A stretch of DNA of 64,000 nt from Poriferisodalis sp965116245 (lineage in GTDB: Bacteria > Actinomycetota > Acidimicrobiia > Acidimicrobiales > Poriferisodalaceae): NCBI GenBank assembly GCA_965116245.1, contig OZ220497.1, forward strand, positions 310,001 through 374,000. The letters run 5' to 3'. The notes under the pieces were generated by a model. That model was not told the DNA's origin and made no database searches. It saw only the letters and a list, made by a program, of their open reading frames with translations. Each line of letters begins with the position of its first letter. Position 1 is the first letter of the stretch. Position numbers and translations under genes: made by a program. Shown in pieces: positions 53,133 through 61,144 of this stretch.

Positions 53133-53390
53133 TCACTGCTTGACAACAAGCGTTCCGGCAACTCGGTCATGCCAGCCCTGATACACACGATCCCAGAGCA
53201 AGCTCACATAGACCAACAAGGCCAAGATCCAGCCAAAGTTCGGTATCAGCGAGAGCAGGCCAGGGATCACCCAGCGGGCAACGGACTTGCCCCATCCAGG
53301 AACACCACCGTCAATAGCATTGACCACCTTGACTCCTGCCATGCGCTTGCCAAGGGTCTGACCCCAGATGGCGATCTGCACAACCTCGTA
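53133..53390 (-). pseudogene. RDD-family membrane gene 1, 3' part (split by insertion)
   Basis: The last 82 codons of an RDD gene: QIAIWGQTLGKRMAGVKVVNA, a membrane helix, and the shared family end GWHDRVAGTLVVKQ. The 5' part lies beyond the insertion sequence at 54741-55009. Removing the 1,350-bp element and one 8-bp duplication restores an uninterrupted frame of 172 residues with junction VSLGYEVVQIAIWG, identical in kind to the intact neighbour at 56010-56609. The gene was therefore intact until the insertion. Confidence 0.9.
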
Positions 53391-54740
53391 GAGGCTTCGC
53401 GTTTTTGGGGGGTGGGGTGGGTTGAGGGTCCCCGTGTAGGGGTCGAGGCCCTGCTGGGATCGGTGTTTGGAGAACGCCGAACCCTGGAGGGCCTCGATGG
53501 TGAAGGATGCTATTTGTTCGCGGTTGTGGTTGCCGCACGTTGAGGTGATCGCGGTGTTGGTCGACGCGCCCGATGAGCTGGTGGTAGTGGTTCAATCAAG
53601 TGAGCGTCGCCCGCTGTGCCCGAGTTGCGGGAAGTGTTGTGGGAGGGTGCATGACCGCCGCGATGTGAAAGTTCGTGATCTGGATAGTTCTGGTCGTTCG
53701 GTGACGTTGGTGTGGAAACGGCGCCGCTTGATCTGCGACGCCTGCGGTTTGCGGTTCAGTGAGCACAACGCAACATTTGAGGGTCGCCTCACAGCACGCT
53801 TAGCGCGTCAGCTAGTCACCGACGCGCGTGACATGACCATTAGCGCGGTGGCTCGCCGTTACGGGCTGAGCTGGCACACGATCATGACGCTCGTGCGCGC
53901 CTATGCGGGTGGGGTGGCGCGTAACCGCCGCCGGCAGCGTTGCGGGTTGTTGTTGGTGGATGAGACGTCCATACAGCGCCGCCACCGCTACGTAACCGTA
54001 CTAGTGAACGGTGATACCGGTGAGGTGCTGGCTATGGTCGCGCACCGCAACAAAGCCGCACTTACAGCGTTTTTCGCTGCCCAGGGGCGCCGCTGGTGCC
54101 GCGGTGTGCACACTGTCGTATCTGACGGCTCAACTGCTTACACCCAAGCAATACGCCAGCACATCGGTCACGCCCGTCACGTGCTGGACCGGTTCCATGT
54201 CATCAGATGGTTCCAAAACGGCCTGGTTGCGGTCAGACGTGACATTCAACGCCGACCAGATGGTGTCAAGCCCAGGTTCGATCCTGACGTGTTCCGGGCA
54301 CGCTTCTTGCTGTTGAAACGGCCCGACAAACTCAGCGCGGCTGAACACGAACGACTCCACCGGCTCTTCGCGGCTCACCCCAGACTGAAAACAGCGTGGG
54401 ACGCTCTCGGTGAGTTGCACAACCTGTACCTCGCCGACGACCACCACGGCGCCCTAAAAGCACTAGACCGGTTCTGTGACCTCTACAGCACAGGCGACAT
54501 ACCCGAGTTCGACGAAACTGTCGACACGCTCGTCAACTGGTACCCCGAAATCCTGAACTGGCACCACACCAGCCGACCCTCAAACGGCCGTATCGACCGC
54601 ACCAACAACCTACTCCAAATCCTACGCCGCACAGCCCACGGCTTCACCCAAACCGCCAACTACCAAGCACGCGGCATCCTACTCATCTAACCTCAAACCA
54701 CCGAACCCAACACCCCCACCCCCAAAAAACGCGAAGGGCC
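53391..54740. mobile_element. ISL3-family insertion sequence, 1,350 bp
   Basis: Ends are imperfect inverted repeats. The left end is GAGGCTTCGCGTTTTTGGGG and the right end, read inward, is GGCCCTTCGCGTTTTTTGGG, both in the style of ISL3 termini. An 8-bp target duplication, acctcgta, lies at 53383-53390 and 54741-54748; 8 bp is the ISL3 norm. One transposase gene fills the element. It interrupts an RDD-family gene, and the flanks are otherwise undamaged, so the insertion looks recent. Confidence 0.93.
53497..54690 (+). CDS. ISL3-family transposase
   Basis: A 397-residue transposase. An N-terminal zinc finger uses C41-x2-C44 and C80-x2-C83 (CPSCGKC and CDACGLRF), followed by an HTH (TISAVARRYGLSWHTIMTLV). 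The DDE-type core has Asp155 (LLLVDETS) and Asp210 (VVSDGS), then VLDRFHVIRWF, a family hallmark. The third acidic position, usually Glu in a SNG..E..NN motif, is Asp367 (SNGRIDRTNN). ATG at 53497 follows GGAGGG. Apart from that substitution it looks complete and may be active. Confidence 0.92.
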   Translation: MVKDAICSRLWLPHVEVIAVLVDAPDELVVVVQSSERRPLCPSCGKCCGRVHDRRDVKVRDLDSSGRSVTLVWKRRRLICDACGLRFSEHNATFEGRLTARLARQLVTDARDMTISAVARRYGLSWHTIMTLVRAYAGGVARNRRRQRCGLLLVDETSIQRRHRYVTVLVNGDTGEVLAMVAHRNKAALTAFFAAQGRRWCRGVHTVVSDGSTAYTQAIRQHIGHARHVLDRFHVIRWFQNGLVAVRRDIQRRPDGVKPRFDPDVFRARFLLLKRPDKLSAAEHERLHRLFAAHPRLKTAWDALGELHNLYLADDHHGALKALDRFCDLYSTGDIPEFDETVDTLVNWYPEILNWHHTSRPSNGRIDRTNNLLQILRRTAHGFTQTANYQARGILLI

Positions 54741-55009
54741 ACCTCGTAACCAAGACTGACAACGGTGGACAACACCACAAACCCGACAACACCAATACCC
54801 AAGGTCATTGAATCGTCTGAGGCGACAGCGGCACCCAAAACCACAAAGGCAAGAAATAGGAATATCGCCGCGATCACGATGCCGTCAAGCAGCCGAGCGC
54901 CCAGCCGACGCAGCGGCGTCGCCAACTCAACGGCCTCGCCGCTCTCCAACTGCGCCCAACCAGTGCGGCGCTCCCCACCGGAAGGACTTGGTCTACTGCC
55001 GTCACTCAT
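54741..55009 (-). pseudogene. RDD-family membrane gene 1, 5' part (split by insertion)
   Basis: The first 88 codons of the split RDD gene. They give the motif RRTGWAQLESGEAVELATP shared by this array, RLGARLLDGIV with the RDD Arg and Asp, and two membrane helices. ATG at 55009 follows GGTGGAGG. In its present form the frame runs from the target site into the element's right end and stops at 54683, giving a truncated protein. Confidence 0.9.
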
Positions 55010-55079
55010 TAGCCGCCTCCACCACTACACGCTATAGGAAGCGCGACGACCGCAGCCGCCGAGATTAGCTGGTCCGCTA

Positions 55080-55205
55080 TCACTGTCTGACATCAAGTGT
55101 TCCCACGACTCGGTCGTGCCAAGGCAGCTACGCGCCAACCAGTACCCAAAAGAGTCGTCCGGCTAGTGACACCGCTGGCGTTAGCACATCGCCATCGCTC
55201 ACTGG
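55080..55205 (-). pseudogene. Remnant of a fifth RDD-family gene (3' end only)
   Basis: Reading minus, the stretch aligns with the last 35 codons of the RDD gene at 56706-57347. It has R-Q-R-C-H, an in-frame TAG, then DDSFGY and, after a shift of frame, WHDRVVGTLDVRQ before a TGA at 55080-55082. The intact copy reads RKRCHQDDSYRY and WHDRVAGTLVVKQ. Only this end was found; the rest is missing upstream of the poly-C tract. Confidence 0.7.
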
Positions 55206-55221
55206 CCCCCCCCCCCCCCCC
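55206..55221. repeat. Homopolymer of 16 C
   Basis: An uninterrupted run of 16 C on the plus strand sits at the break point of the RDD remnant, between two members of the RDD array. It is the longest homopolymer noticed in the window. Confidence 0.9.
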
Positions 55222-55282
55222 AAGTAGTTGCCGCCTACATGCGCTGCGGCGCAGCCAGCGGAAGTCCGGTATCGCTGGACAT

Positions 55283-55912
55283 TCACTGCTTGATAACGAG
55301 CGTGCCCGCGGCCCTGTCGTGCCAGCTGGGATAATCGCCGAGCCCTTTTCCGGGGACTTGCGGCTTTGCGATTGGGGACACGCGTCGCTGCCGTCGGTGT
55401 GCGACCACAATCCACAACGTACAGCCGCCGAGCAGTCCGCTGAAGATTGCGTATAGAAGCGGTCGCGGCGGGACCCAGTCGGCGAAGTTGTCTGTCACCA
55501 TTCCTAGAGGGATGATCAACCAAAAGGGAATCATAGAAGCGCAACGGCGGACCGACTTGGCCCACCCCGGTACACCGCCATCCGCAGCATCAAATACCTT
55601 GAGGCCTGTCGCGCGCTTGCCAATAGTCTGACCACAAACGGCGATCAGCACGACTTCATAGAGGATGACAGCAAGGGTAAGTGTCACCCAGAACACGATG
55701 CTGACAGCGCCCCCATTGCCGAGGTCCACTGCGTCCGTCCCAAGAACAGCGACCAGTGGCGCGAAAACTCCCACGATCACGATGCCGTCAACAATCCGCG
55801 CAGCGAGACGGCTCCACAGCGGTGCGAACACAATAGTGTCTCTCCTCGCCAGATCTACCTTATCGGTGCGTTCCTGCCCAACGAACTCACTTGGTCTGAC
55901 GGCTTTGCTCAC
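55283..55912 (-). CDS. RDD-family membrane protein 2
   Basis: A 209-residue membrane protein with the RDD core: SRLAARIVDGIVIVGVF with Arg and Asp at the first helix, LYEVVLIAVCGQTIGKRATGLKVFDA between helices two and three, and family end WHDRAAGTLVIKQ. The N-terminal WAELASGEAVELA-type motif of its neighbours is eroded (DKVDLARRDTIVFA). Between helix 4 and the end it has a basic cytoplasmic stretch HRRQRRVS. GTG start with GAGGAG. RDD proteins have no general function; one halophile member has been reported as a cation/proton antiporter. Confidence 0.8.
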   Translation of the reverse strand: MSKAVRPSEFVGQERTDKVDLARRDTIVFAPLWSRLAARIVDGIVIVGVFAPLVAVLGTDAVDLGNGGAVSIVFWVTLTLAVILYEVVLIAVCGQTIGKRATGLKVFDAADGGVPGWAKSVRRCASMIPFWLIIPLGMVTDNFADWVPPRPLLYAIFSGLLGGCTLWIVVAHRRQRRVSPIAKPQVPGKGLGDYPSWHDRAAGTLVIKQ

Positions 55913-56009
55913 TGGCTAACTCCTCAGGTTTTCACTTAGTGGCGGTCGACGTTGTTACAGTTCAGACGCGCTACAGTGAACTCTATGGAAGTCCGGCATA
56001 GCTGGACAT

Positions 56010-56609
56010 TTACTGCTTGATGACTAGTGTTCCCGCCACTCGGTCGTGCCAGCCCTGATTCACTTGATCCCAGGTCAGGCTCAGATAGAGTAACAACAAC
56101 GCAAACAAAATCGTAACTTGATCAAGGAGTGGATTCAGCATGACGAAGGGAACAAATGGGTAGAAAAAAGCAGATTGCACAAGCAAACCAGGGATAGCCC
56201 AACGACCAAGGGATCTGCCCCATCCAGGTACATCTCCGTCAAGAGCGTTGATTACTTTGATACCTGTCATACGCTTACCAAGGGTCTGGCCCCAGATAGC
56301 AATCTGCACAACTTCGTAGCCAATGGCGGTAACGAACCACAACAAAAGTAAGCCAATGCCTACAAACCGAGGCCACTCAATACTTGCGATTTGCGATTCA
56401 TCATATTCAGCATCAAAGCCAATGACACTCCCCACATAAACAGCAATTGGCGCTATCAGGATTATCGCTTGCAAGATTCCATCAAGTATGCGAGCGCCAA
56501 AACGGCGCGACGGAGGTGCCAACTCAACGACCTCTCCATTAGCAATTTCAGCCCAACCGGTAAGTCTGTCGCCACTACTAGGAATTTTGGGTCTGACGGT
56601 GTTTCTCAC
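56010..56609 (-). CDS. RDD-family membrane protein 3
   Basis: A 199-residue RDD protein: GWAEIANGEVVELAPPSRR lead, RFGARILDGIL, two helices, GYEVVQIAIWGQTLGKRMTGIKVINALDG, two further helices around LLVQSAFFYPFVPFVML and ILFALLLLYLSL, and end GWHDRVAGTLVIKQ. It is the closest relative of the split copy 1. GTG start with GGAGGA. Its base composition is clearly more A/T-rich than the flanking copies, while its protein keeps every family motif. Confidence 0.85.
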   Translation of the reverse strand: MRNTVRPKIPSSGDRLTGWAEIANGEVVELAPPSRRFGARILDGILQAIILIAPIAVYVGSVIGFDAEYDESQIASIEWPRFVGIGLLLLWFVTAIGYEVVQIAIWGQTLGKRMTGIKVINALDGDVPGWGRSLGRWAIPGLLVQSAFFYPFVPFVMLNPLLDQVTILFALLLLYLSLTWDQVNQGWHDRVAGTLVIKQ

Positions 56610-56705
56610 TTGCTAAATCCTCCGATATTAATATGCTAGCGGCTCACGCGATTACAACCTACATGAACTGAGGACAAATCGCGGCAGGCTGGCATTGCTG
56701 GTCAG

Positions 56706-57347
56706 CTACTGTTTGACGACGAGCGTGCCCGCCACTCGATCATGCCAAGGCCTATACTTGCCAACCAGGTACCTATACGAATCATCCTGGTGACACCGCT
56801 TGCGCTGGTGCAACAAAATGACACCAAACAGGGCACCTAGAAACGCATAGAGGGCAAAAGAAGGGAAGCTCAAGTCTCGTAAGCTTCCACCAAACATCGT
56901 CCCGATCACCCTCCCTGTCGCTACCCCAAAAAAGGGGGGCACAATAGAGATCGCGCTGCGAAGCAACGACCTGACCCATCCCGGCGCGCCGCCGTTAGCG
57001 GCGCTGATCACCTTGATACCAGCGATGCGCCTACCAACAGTCTGGCCCCACACAGCGACCTGCACGCCCTCGTAACCGACGAAAACCACGCATATTGTCA
57101 AAAGCGTAGTGTAAAACAAAGCGTCCCGATTGAGTGGCAGTGCAATAAGGATTACAATGGGGAACACTAAGACTGGCACCACAAAAAAGATCATGTCAAC
57201 AAGCCGAGCACGACTTCGTTGCCGCAGATCTGCTAACTCGACGGCTTCACCGCTAGCCAATTCGGCCCAACCGGTGCGCTTCTGCGGACTGGGCGCGCTT
57301 GGTCTGACGGCTTCACTCACCGGCGATTTCCACTGTTCCTCACTCAC
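56706..57347 (-). CDS. RDD-family membrane protein 4
   Basis: A 213-residue RDD protein: KRTGWAELASGEAVELADLRQ lead, RARLVDMIFFVVPVLVF, FVGYEGVQVAVWGQTVGRRIAGIKVISA, a fourth helix FALYAFLGALFGVILL, a His/Arg/Lys-rich stretch and end WHDRVAGTLVVKQ. The GTG at 57347 follows GAGGAG by seven nt. An almost exact 27-bp duplication of this start region creates a second possible GTG at 57320 that aligns better with copy 2. First gene of the array and 70 bp behind ilvC, so it may be reached from the ilv transcript. Confidence 0.85.
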   Translation of the reverse strand: MSEEQWKSPVSEAVRPSAPSPQKRTGWAELASGEAVELADLRQRSRARLVDMIFFVVPVLVFPIVILIALPLNRDALFYTTLLTICVVFVGYEGVQVAVWGQTVGRRIAGIKVISAANGGAPGWVRSLLRSAISIVPPFFGVATGRVIGTMFGGSLRDLSFPSFALYAFLGALFGVILLHQRKRCHQDDSYRYLVGKYRPWHDRVAGTLVVKQ

Positions 57348-57417
57348 TGGCGATCTCCTCAGCCATCGCTTCTAGCCGATCCGTTGCTGAGCCTAGAGCG
57401 CTGGCAGCAGCGAGTGC

Positions 57418-58455
57418 TTAGGAGACGGCGCCGCCCGATGCGGCGGTCACGTCTTGGCGGCCCGCGGTAATCCACGGCATCATTGACCGCAGTTGAGCGC
57501 CCACCTGCTCAATGGGGTGCTGCTTGCCCTCAGCGACCATCCGACGATAGTTCGGCAACCCGTCACGGTTCTCCTTGATCCACTCCCGAGCGAAGCTGCC
57601 ATCTTGGATCTCAGCCAAAATGCGCCGCATCTCGGCTCGCGTCTCGTCGGTGATGATGCGCGAGCCACGAGTCATGTCTCCGTATTCGGCCGTAGTCGAT
57701 ATGGAGTAGCGCATACCTGAGATGCCAGCCTCATAGATGAAGTCAACGATCAGTTTTACCTCGTGCAAGGTCTCAAAGTAGGCGGACTCCGGCTGGTATC
57801 CGGCCTCTACCAGAGTTTCGTATCCGGCCCGGATCAGCTCGGTAAGGCCGCCACACAGCACTACCTGCTCGCCAAACAGATCCGTCTCGGTCTCTTCGGC
57901 GAATGTGGTCGTCAGCACACCGCCTCGAGTCCCACCGATGCCCTTCGCATAGGCCAAGGCGTCGGCCAGCGCGTGTCCGCTGGCGTCTTGGTGGATAGCC
58001 ACCAGCGCTGGCACACCGCCGCCCTCCACGTATGTGCGTCGGACGTTGTGGCCCGGACCCTTCGGGGCAATCATCCACACGTCGACCTCGGCGGGTGGAC
58101 TGATCTGACCGAAGTGAATGTTGAATCCATGCGAGAAGGCAATGGCGTTGCCCGGTTGCAGGTTCGACGCAATCGAGTCCTCGTAGACGGCAGCCTGATC
58201 AGTATCGGGCAGTGCCATCATGATGACGTCGGCTTCGGCAGCGGCAGCAGCCACATCGGCGACTCGCAAACCCTCCGCCTGCGCTTTGGAACGCGACGAA
58301 GAGCCGTCCCTTAGCCCCACGACGACATCGACGCCGCTGTCACGCAAGTTCAACGCATGGGCGTGACCTTGGGAGCCATAGCCCATGAGGGCTACAGTGC
58401 GACCGGCTAACTGGCCGAGATCGGCATCTTCCTCGTAGTAGATCGTGGCGGGCAT
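57418..58455 (-). CDS. ilvC: Ketol-acid reductoisomerase
   Basis: A 345-residue class I KARI. It has the NADPH site VALMGYGSQGHAHALNLRDSG and GLRDGSSSRSKA. The catalytic block is MIAPKGPGHNVRRTYVEGGGVP, and the Mg sites are TDLFGEQVVLCGG and FETLHEVKLIVDFIYEAG. SISTTAEYGD follows. It converts acetolactate or acetohydroxybutyrate for valine and isoleucine. ATG at 58455 is preferred, with GGAG eight nt upstream; a GTG lies three codons earlier. It follows ilvN by 107 bp, a gap that may hold a processing or secondary start site. Confidence 0.95.
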   Translation of the reverse strand: MPATIYYEEDADLGQLAGRTVALMGYGSQGHAHALNLRDSGVDVVVGLRDGSSSRSKAQAEGLRVADVAAAAAEADVIMMALPDTDQAAVYEDSIASNLQPGNAIAFSHGFNIHFGQISPPAEVDVWMIAPKGPGHNVRRTYVEGGGVPALVAIHQDASGHALADALAYAKGIGGTRGGVLTTTFAEETETDLFGEQVVLCGGLTELIRAGYETLVEAGYQPESAYFETLHEVKLIVDFIYEAGISGMRYSISTTAEYGDMTRGSRIITDETRAEMRRILAEIQDGSFAREWIKENRDGLPNYRRMVAEGKQHPIEQVGAQLRSMMPWITAGRQDVTAASGGAVS

Positions 58456-58571
58456 CTCTAGCACTCCTGTTGGCTGTTGGACTGTGAAATTGGTCTGTTT
58501 CGCTTGACTGTCAAAAGACCAGTCGGATAGGGAGGTTGGATTCGACGCAGTCTGGCGGAACTCTCCGGGGC

Positions 58572-59165
58572 TCAGCTAGTTGGCGCTTGGCTAGTCATGC
58601 CTACGGCGGGCTCTAGAGCGTCAAGCGCGCGCAGCGCAATACGCCCAGTGCGCTGAAGCACGTGCAGACCGAACGGGCGCAGTTGACGCTCACAGCGATC
58701 CAGCCGCTTCGGATGCGCGCTGACACTCACAATCGCCTCAGCATCGGTGTGGTCGAGCACTTCGCCGCCGTATTCGGCGATGACATCAACCACAGCCGCA
58801 AGATCAACCGCCCCGACGCGGGCCAACATCAGCTCTCGTTCAACTGAATCGGTGGGATGCAACTCGCTGATGTGAATCACGTTGATCAACTTGTCAAGCT
58901 GTTTCGCGATCTGGGCAACGTCGGTGTTATGCACGTCCACCACGATCGTGATGCGGCTGATACTAGGGTCTTCGGTGGGTGCGACAGCCAGCGAGAAGAT
59001 ATTGAAGCCACGGCGGCTAAACAGACCCGCTATCCGCGCCAGCACGCCGAACTTATTTTCCACAATGGCCGCGAAAATATGAAGGTCGGGCTCTCGCATA
59101 CCGCCAACGGCAGCGTCGGCGCTGTGCCCGCTGGCGGTGGCGGCGCCGTGAGTCTGGCCGCTCAC
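58572..59165 (-). CDS. ilvN: Acetolactate synthase small (regulatory) subunit
   Basis: A 197-residue subunit with an N-terminal ACT domain (HIFAAIVENKFGVLARIAGLFSRRGFNIFSLAVAPTE) that binds valine for feedback control. The C-terminal ALS_ss domain follows (RELMLARVGAVDLAAVVDVIAEYGG). An extra 20 residues (Ala/Gly/His-rich) precede the ACT domain. GTG at 59165 overlaps the ilvB stop by 4 nt, coupling the two subunits. Confidence 0.93.
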   Translation of the reverse strand: MSGQTHGAATASGHSADAAVGGMREPDLHIFAAIVENKFGVLARIAGLFSRRGFNIFSLAVAPTEDPSISRITIVVDVHNTDVAQIAKQLDKLINVIHISELHPTDSVERELMLARVGAVDLAAVVDVIAEYGGEVLDHTDAEAIVSVSAHPKRLDRCERQLRPFGLHVLQRTGRIALRALDALEPAVGMTSQAPTS

Positions 59166-60916
59166 GACGGTGCCGAACCTTTCAATGCGGCATCGGCATC
59201 ACCTTCGGGACCCAAGATGATGTCGTCGTTGGAGCCACCTGCGGGCACCATTGGATACACCTTCTCCTCGGTATCTACCCGGAAATCAATCACCACAGGG
59301 CGATCGTTGATCGAGTTGGCCTTGTTGATAGCTGGCACCATTTCTTCAGCCGATTCAACTCGGATGCCGACACAACCCATGGCTTCGGCCCAGCCCACGT
59401 AGTCGGGATGGTCGGCACTTAAGTACACCTCGCTGTAGCGCCGTGCGTAAAACAGCTCTTGCCACTGGCGCACCATGCCTAGGTAGGCGTTGTTCAATAT
59501 CGCCACTTTGACCGGAATATTCTCGGCACTGGCCGAAATCAGCTCCTGAGCTGTCATCTGAAAACAACCATCGCCGTCAATCGCCCACACCATGCGATCC
59601 GGTTGGCCCACTTTGGCACCGATGGCCGCCGGTACCGCGAAACCCATGGTGCCAAGGCCACCCGAGTTGACCCAGGTATAGGGATGATCGAACTTCCAGT
59701 ACTGGCTCGCCCACATTTGATGCTGTCCTACACCGGCCACCACAATCGTGTCATCGGGTGTGTGATCGCGCAGTTGCTCCACGACGTACTGCGGTTTGAG
59801 AGGGTGGCCCTCCGACGGCTGATCGTATTGCAGCGGGTACTGCTCCTGCCACCCTGAGATGGTTGATTTCCATTGCAACCGGTTTGGGTGCGCATCGGTA
59901 GCGCTGCCGCCATCTGCTGATCGCATCGCCGCTGTCAGTGCTTCGACAGCCAATCGAGCGTCGCCAGCAATAGCCACGTCGGGCACGCGCACCTTGCCGT
60001 GCTCGGCTGGGTCAATATCGACGTGGATGATCTTGGCATCGGGGGCGAAGTGTGCCGGATTCCCGGTTACCCGATCATCGAAGCGGGCACCGAGATTGAT
60101 GAGCAAGTCAGCCTGCTGCATCGCTGTGACCGCCGAGTAGTTGCCGTGCATGCCGGGCATACCCAGACAGAGCCGGTGACGGTCAGGGAACACGCCGCGG
60201 GCCATCAGCGTGGTGACCACATGGATGCCACACATTTCTGCGAACTCACGCAGCGCCTCTGCTGCACGAGCCTTCAGCAGACCACCGCCTGCGTAGATGA
60301 CGGGTCGCTCCGCCGAGCGGATGAGCTCCGCCGCCGCTGCAATGTCGGCCGGGTCGACCTCGCTGCGAGGCCTGTAGCCAGGCAGCTCGGTGCTGTCCGG
60401 CCAATACCAGGTCATCATCTCGTTGCTGACATCTTTGGGCAGGTCAATCAACACCGGCCCAGGGCGGCCGGTGGTGGCGATGTGAAACGCCTCAGCCACG
60501 ATGCGCGGGATATCCGCAGCGTCGGTGACCAGGTAGTTGTGCTTCGTCACCGCCATGGTGATACCTGTGGTGTCGCATTCCTGAAAGGCATCCGAGCCAA
60601 TCGCCGACATCGCGACCTGGCCCGTGACGACTACCAGTGGAATGGAGTCCATGAACGCATCGCACAGCGGCGTCACGATGTTGGTGGCCGCGGGCCCACT
60701 TGTGACCATCGCCACACCCGGTTTGCCGGTTACGTGCGCGTACCCCTGCGCCATGTGGCCAGCGCCTTGCTCATGGCGAACCAGGACATGGCGGATAGGC
60801 GAGTCCAACACCGGGTCATACACCGGCAGGATTGCCCCGCCGGGAAGGCCGAACATGACCTCTACGCCGCTCATCTCCAAGCTTCGCATTAGTGCTTGAG
60901 CGCCGGTGAACTCCAT
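59162..60916 (-). CDS. ilvB: Acetolactate synthase large subunit
   Basis: A 584-residue ThDP enzyme. It starts MEFTGAQALMRSLEMSGVEVMFGLPGGAILP; the catalytic Glu of the ThDP fold is in VRHEQGAGHMAQGYA. The ThDP motif is WAIDGDGCFQMTAQELISASAENIPVKVAILNN, and FAD-type regions lie between. The ATG at 60916 is certain, with AGGAGG just upstream. First gene of ilvBNC. A 200-nt leader with an attenuator-like hairpin precedes it. Provides acetolactate for valine/leucine and acetohydroxybutyrate for isoleucine. Confidence 0.95.
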   Translation of the reverse strand: MEFTGAQALMRSLEMSGVEVMFGLPGGAILPVYDPVLDSPIRHVLVRHEQGAGHMAQGYAHVTGKPGVAMVTSGPAATNIVTPLCDAFMDSIPLVVVTGQVAMSAIGSDAFQECDTTGITMAVTKHNYLVTDAADIPRIVAEAFHIATTGRPGPVLIDLPKDVSNEMMTWYWPDSTELPGYRPRSEVDPADIAAAAELIRSAERPVIYAGGGLLKARAAEALREFAEMCGIHVVTTLMARGVFPDRHRLCLGMPGMHGNYSAVTAMQQADLLINLGARFDDRVTGNPAHFAPDAKIIHVDIDPAEHGKVRVPDVAIAGDARLAVEALTAAMRSADGGSATDAHPNRLQWKSTISGWQEQYPLQYDQPSEGHPLKPQYVVEQLRDHTPDDTIVVAGVGQHQMWASQYWKFDHPYTWVNSGGLGTMGFAVPAAIGAKVGQPDRMVWAIDGDGCFQMTAQELISASAENIPVKVAILNNAYLGMVRQWQELFYARRYSEVYLSADHPDYVGWAEAMGCVGIRVESAEEMVPAINKANSINDRPVVIDFRVDTEEKVYPMVPAGGSNDDIILGPEGDADAALKGSAPS

Positions 60917-61031
60917 GACGTTCCTCCTGTCCCGATTGTGGCGGATTTGACTTCGGTAGATGTGCCTGTGATGAATGTGACTGGCTGGCCCTGGTTTCTG
61001 GTTGGCCAGTGCCTCAAGAATCAGTGCCTCC

Positions 61032-61059
61032 AAAAAAACTGCCTCCCGAGTGGGAGGCA
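61032..61059 (-). terminator. Attenuator-type terminator in the ilvB leader
   Basis: On the minus strand TGCCTCCC (61059-61052) pairs with GGGAGGCA (61047-61040) around a 4-nt loop. One base follows, then TTTTTTT (61038-61032). It lies about 115 nt before the ilvB start. A second GGAGGCA (61031-61025) follows directly after the T-run and can compete for the same TGCCTCC. Confidence 0.75.
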
Positions 61060-61060
61060 A

Positions 61061-61086
61061 GGCGAGCACGTCATCATGGGCTCGCC
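61061..61086 (-). promoter_or_regulatory. Upstream leader stem, ilvB attenuation region
   Basis: GGCGAGC (61086-61080 on minus) pairs perfectly with GCTCGCC (61067-61061) around a 12-nt loop that contains ATGATGAC. It abuts the terminator hairpin by one base. Stacked stems ending in a T-run upstream of a biosynthetic operon fit transcription attenuation. Confidence 0.55.
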
Positions 61087-61099
61087 TACATAGTTACGC

Positions 61100-61132
61100 C
61101 TACAAGACTGCTCCACCCAGATTCACTGCCAT
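61100..61132 (-). CDS. Candidate ilvB leader peptide
   Basis: ATG GCA GTG AAT CTG GGT GGA GCA GTC TTG TAG encodes MAVNLGGAVL, with two Val and two Leu in ten residues, ending 14 nt before the first leader stem. An in-frame GTG at 61144 would add MSLG. Such Val/Leu-bearing peptides sense charged tRNA in ilv attenuation. No strong ribosome site is visible, so this is tentative. Confidence 0.35.
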   Translation of the reverse strand: MAVNLGGAVL

Positions 61133-61144
61133 ACCCAGACTCAC

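Noticed and set aside
59999..60892. 297-codon plus-strand frame opposite ilvB
   Set aside because: His/Arg-rich shadow of the highly conserved acetolactate synthase frame.
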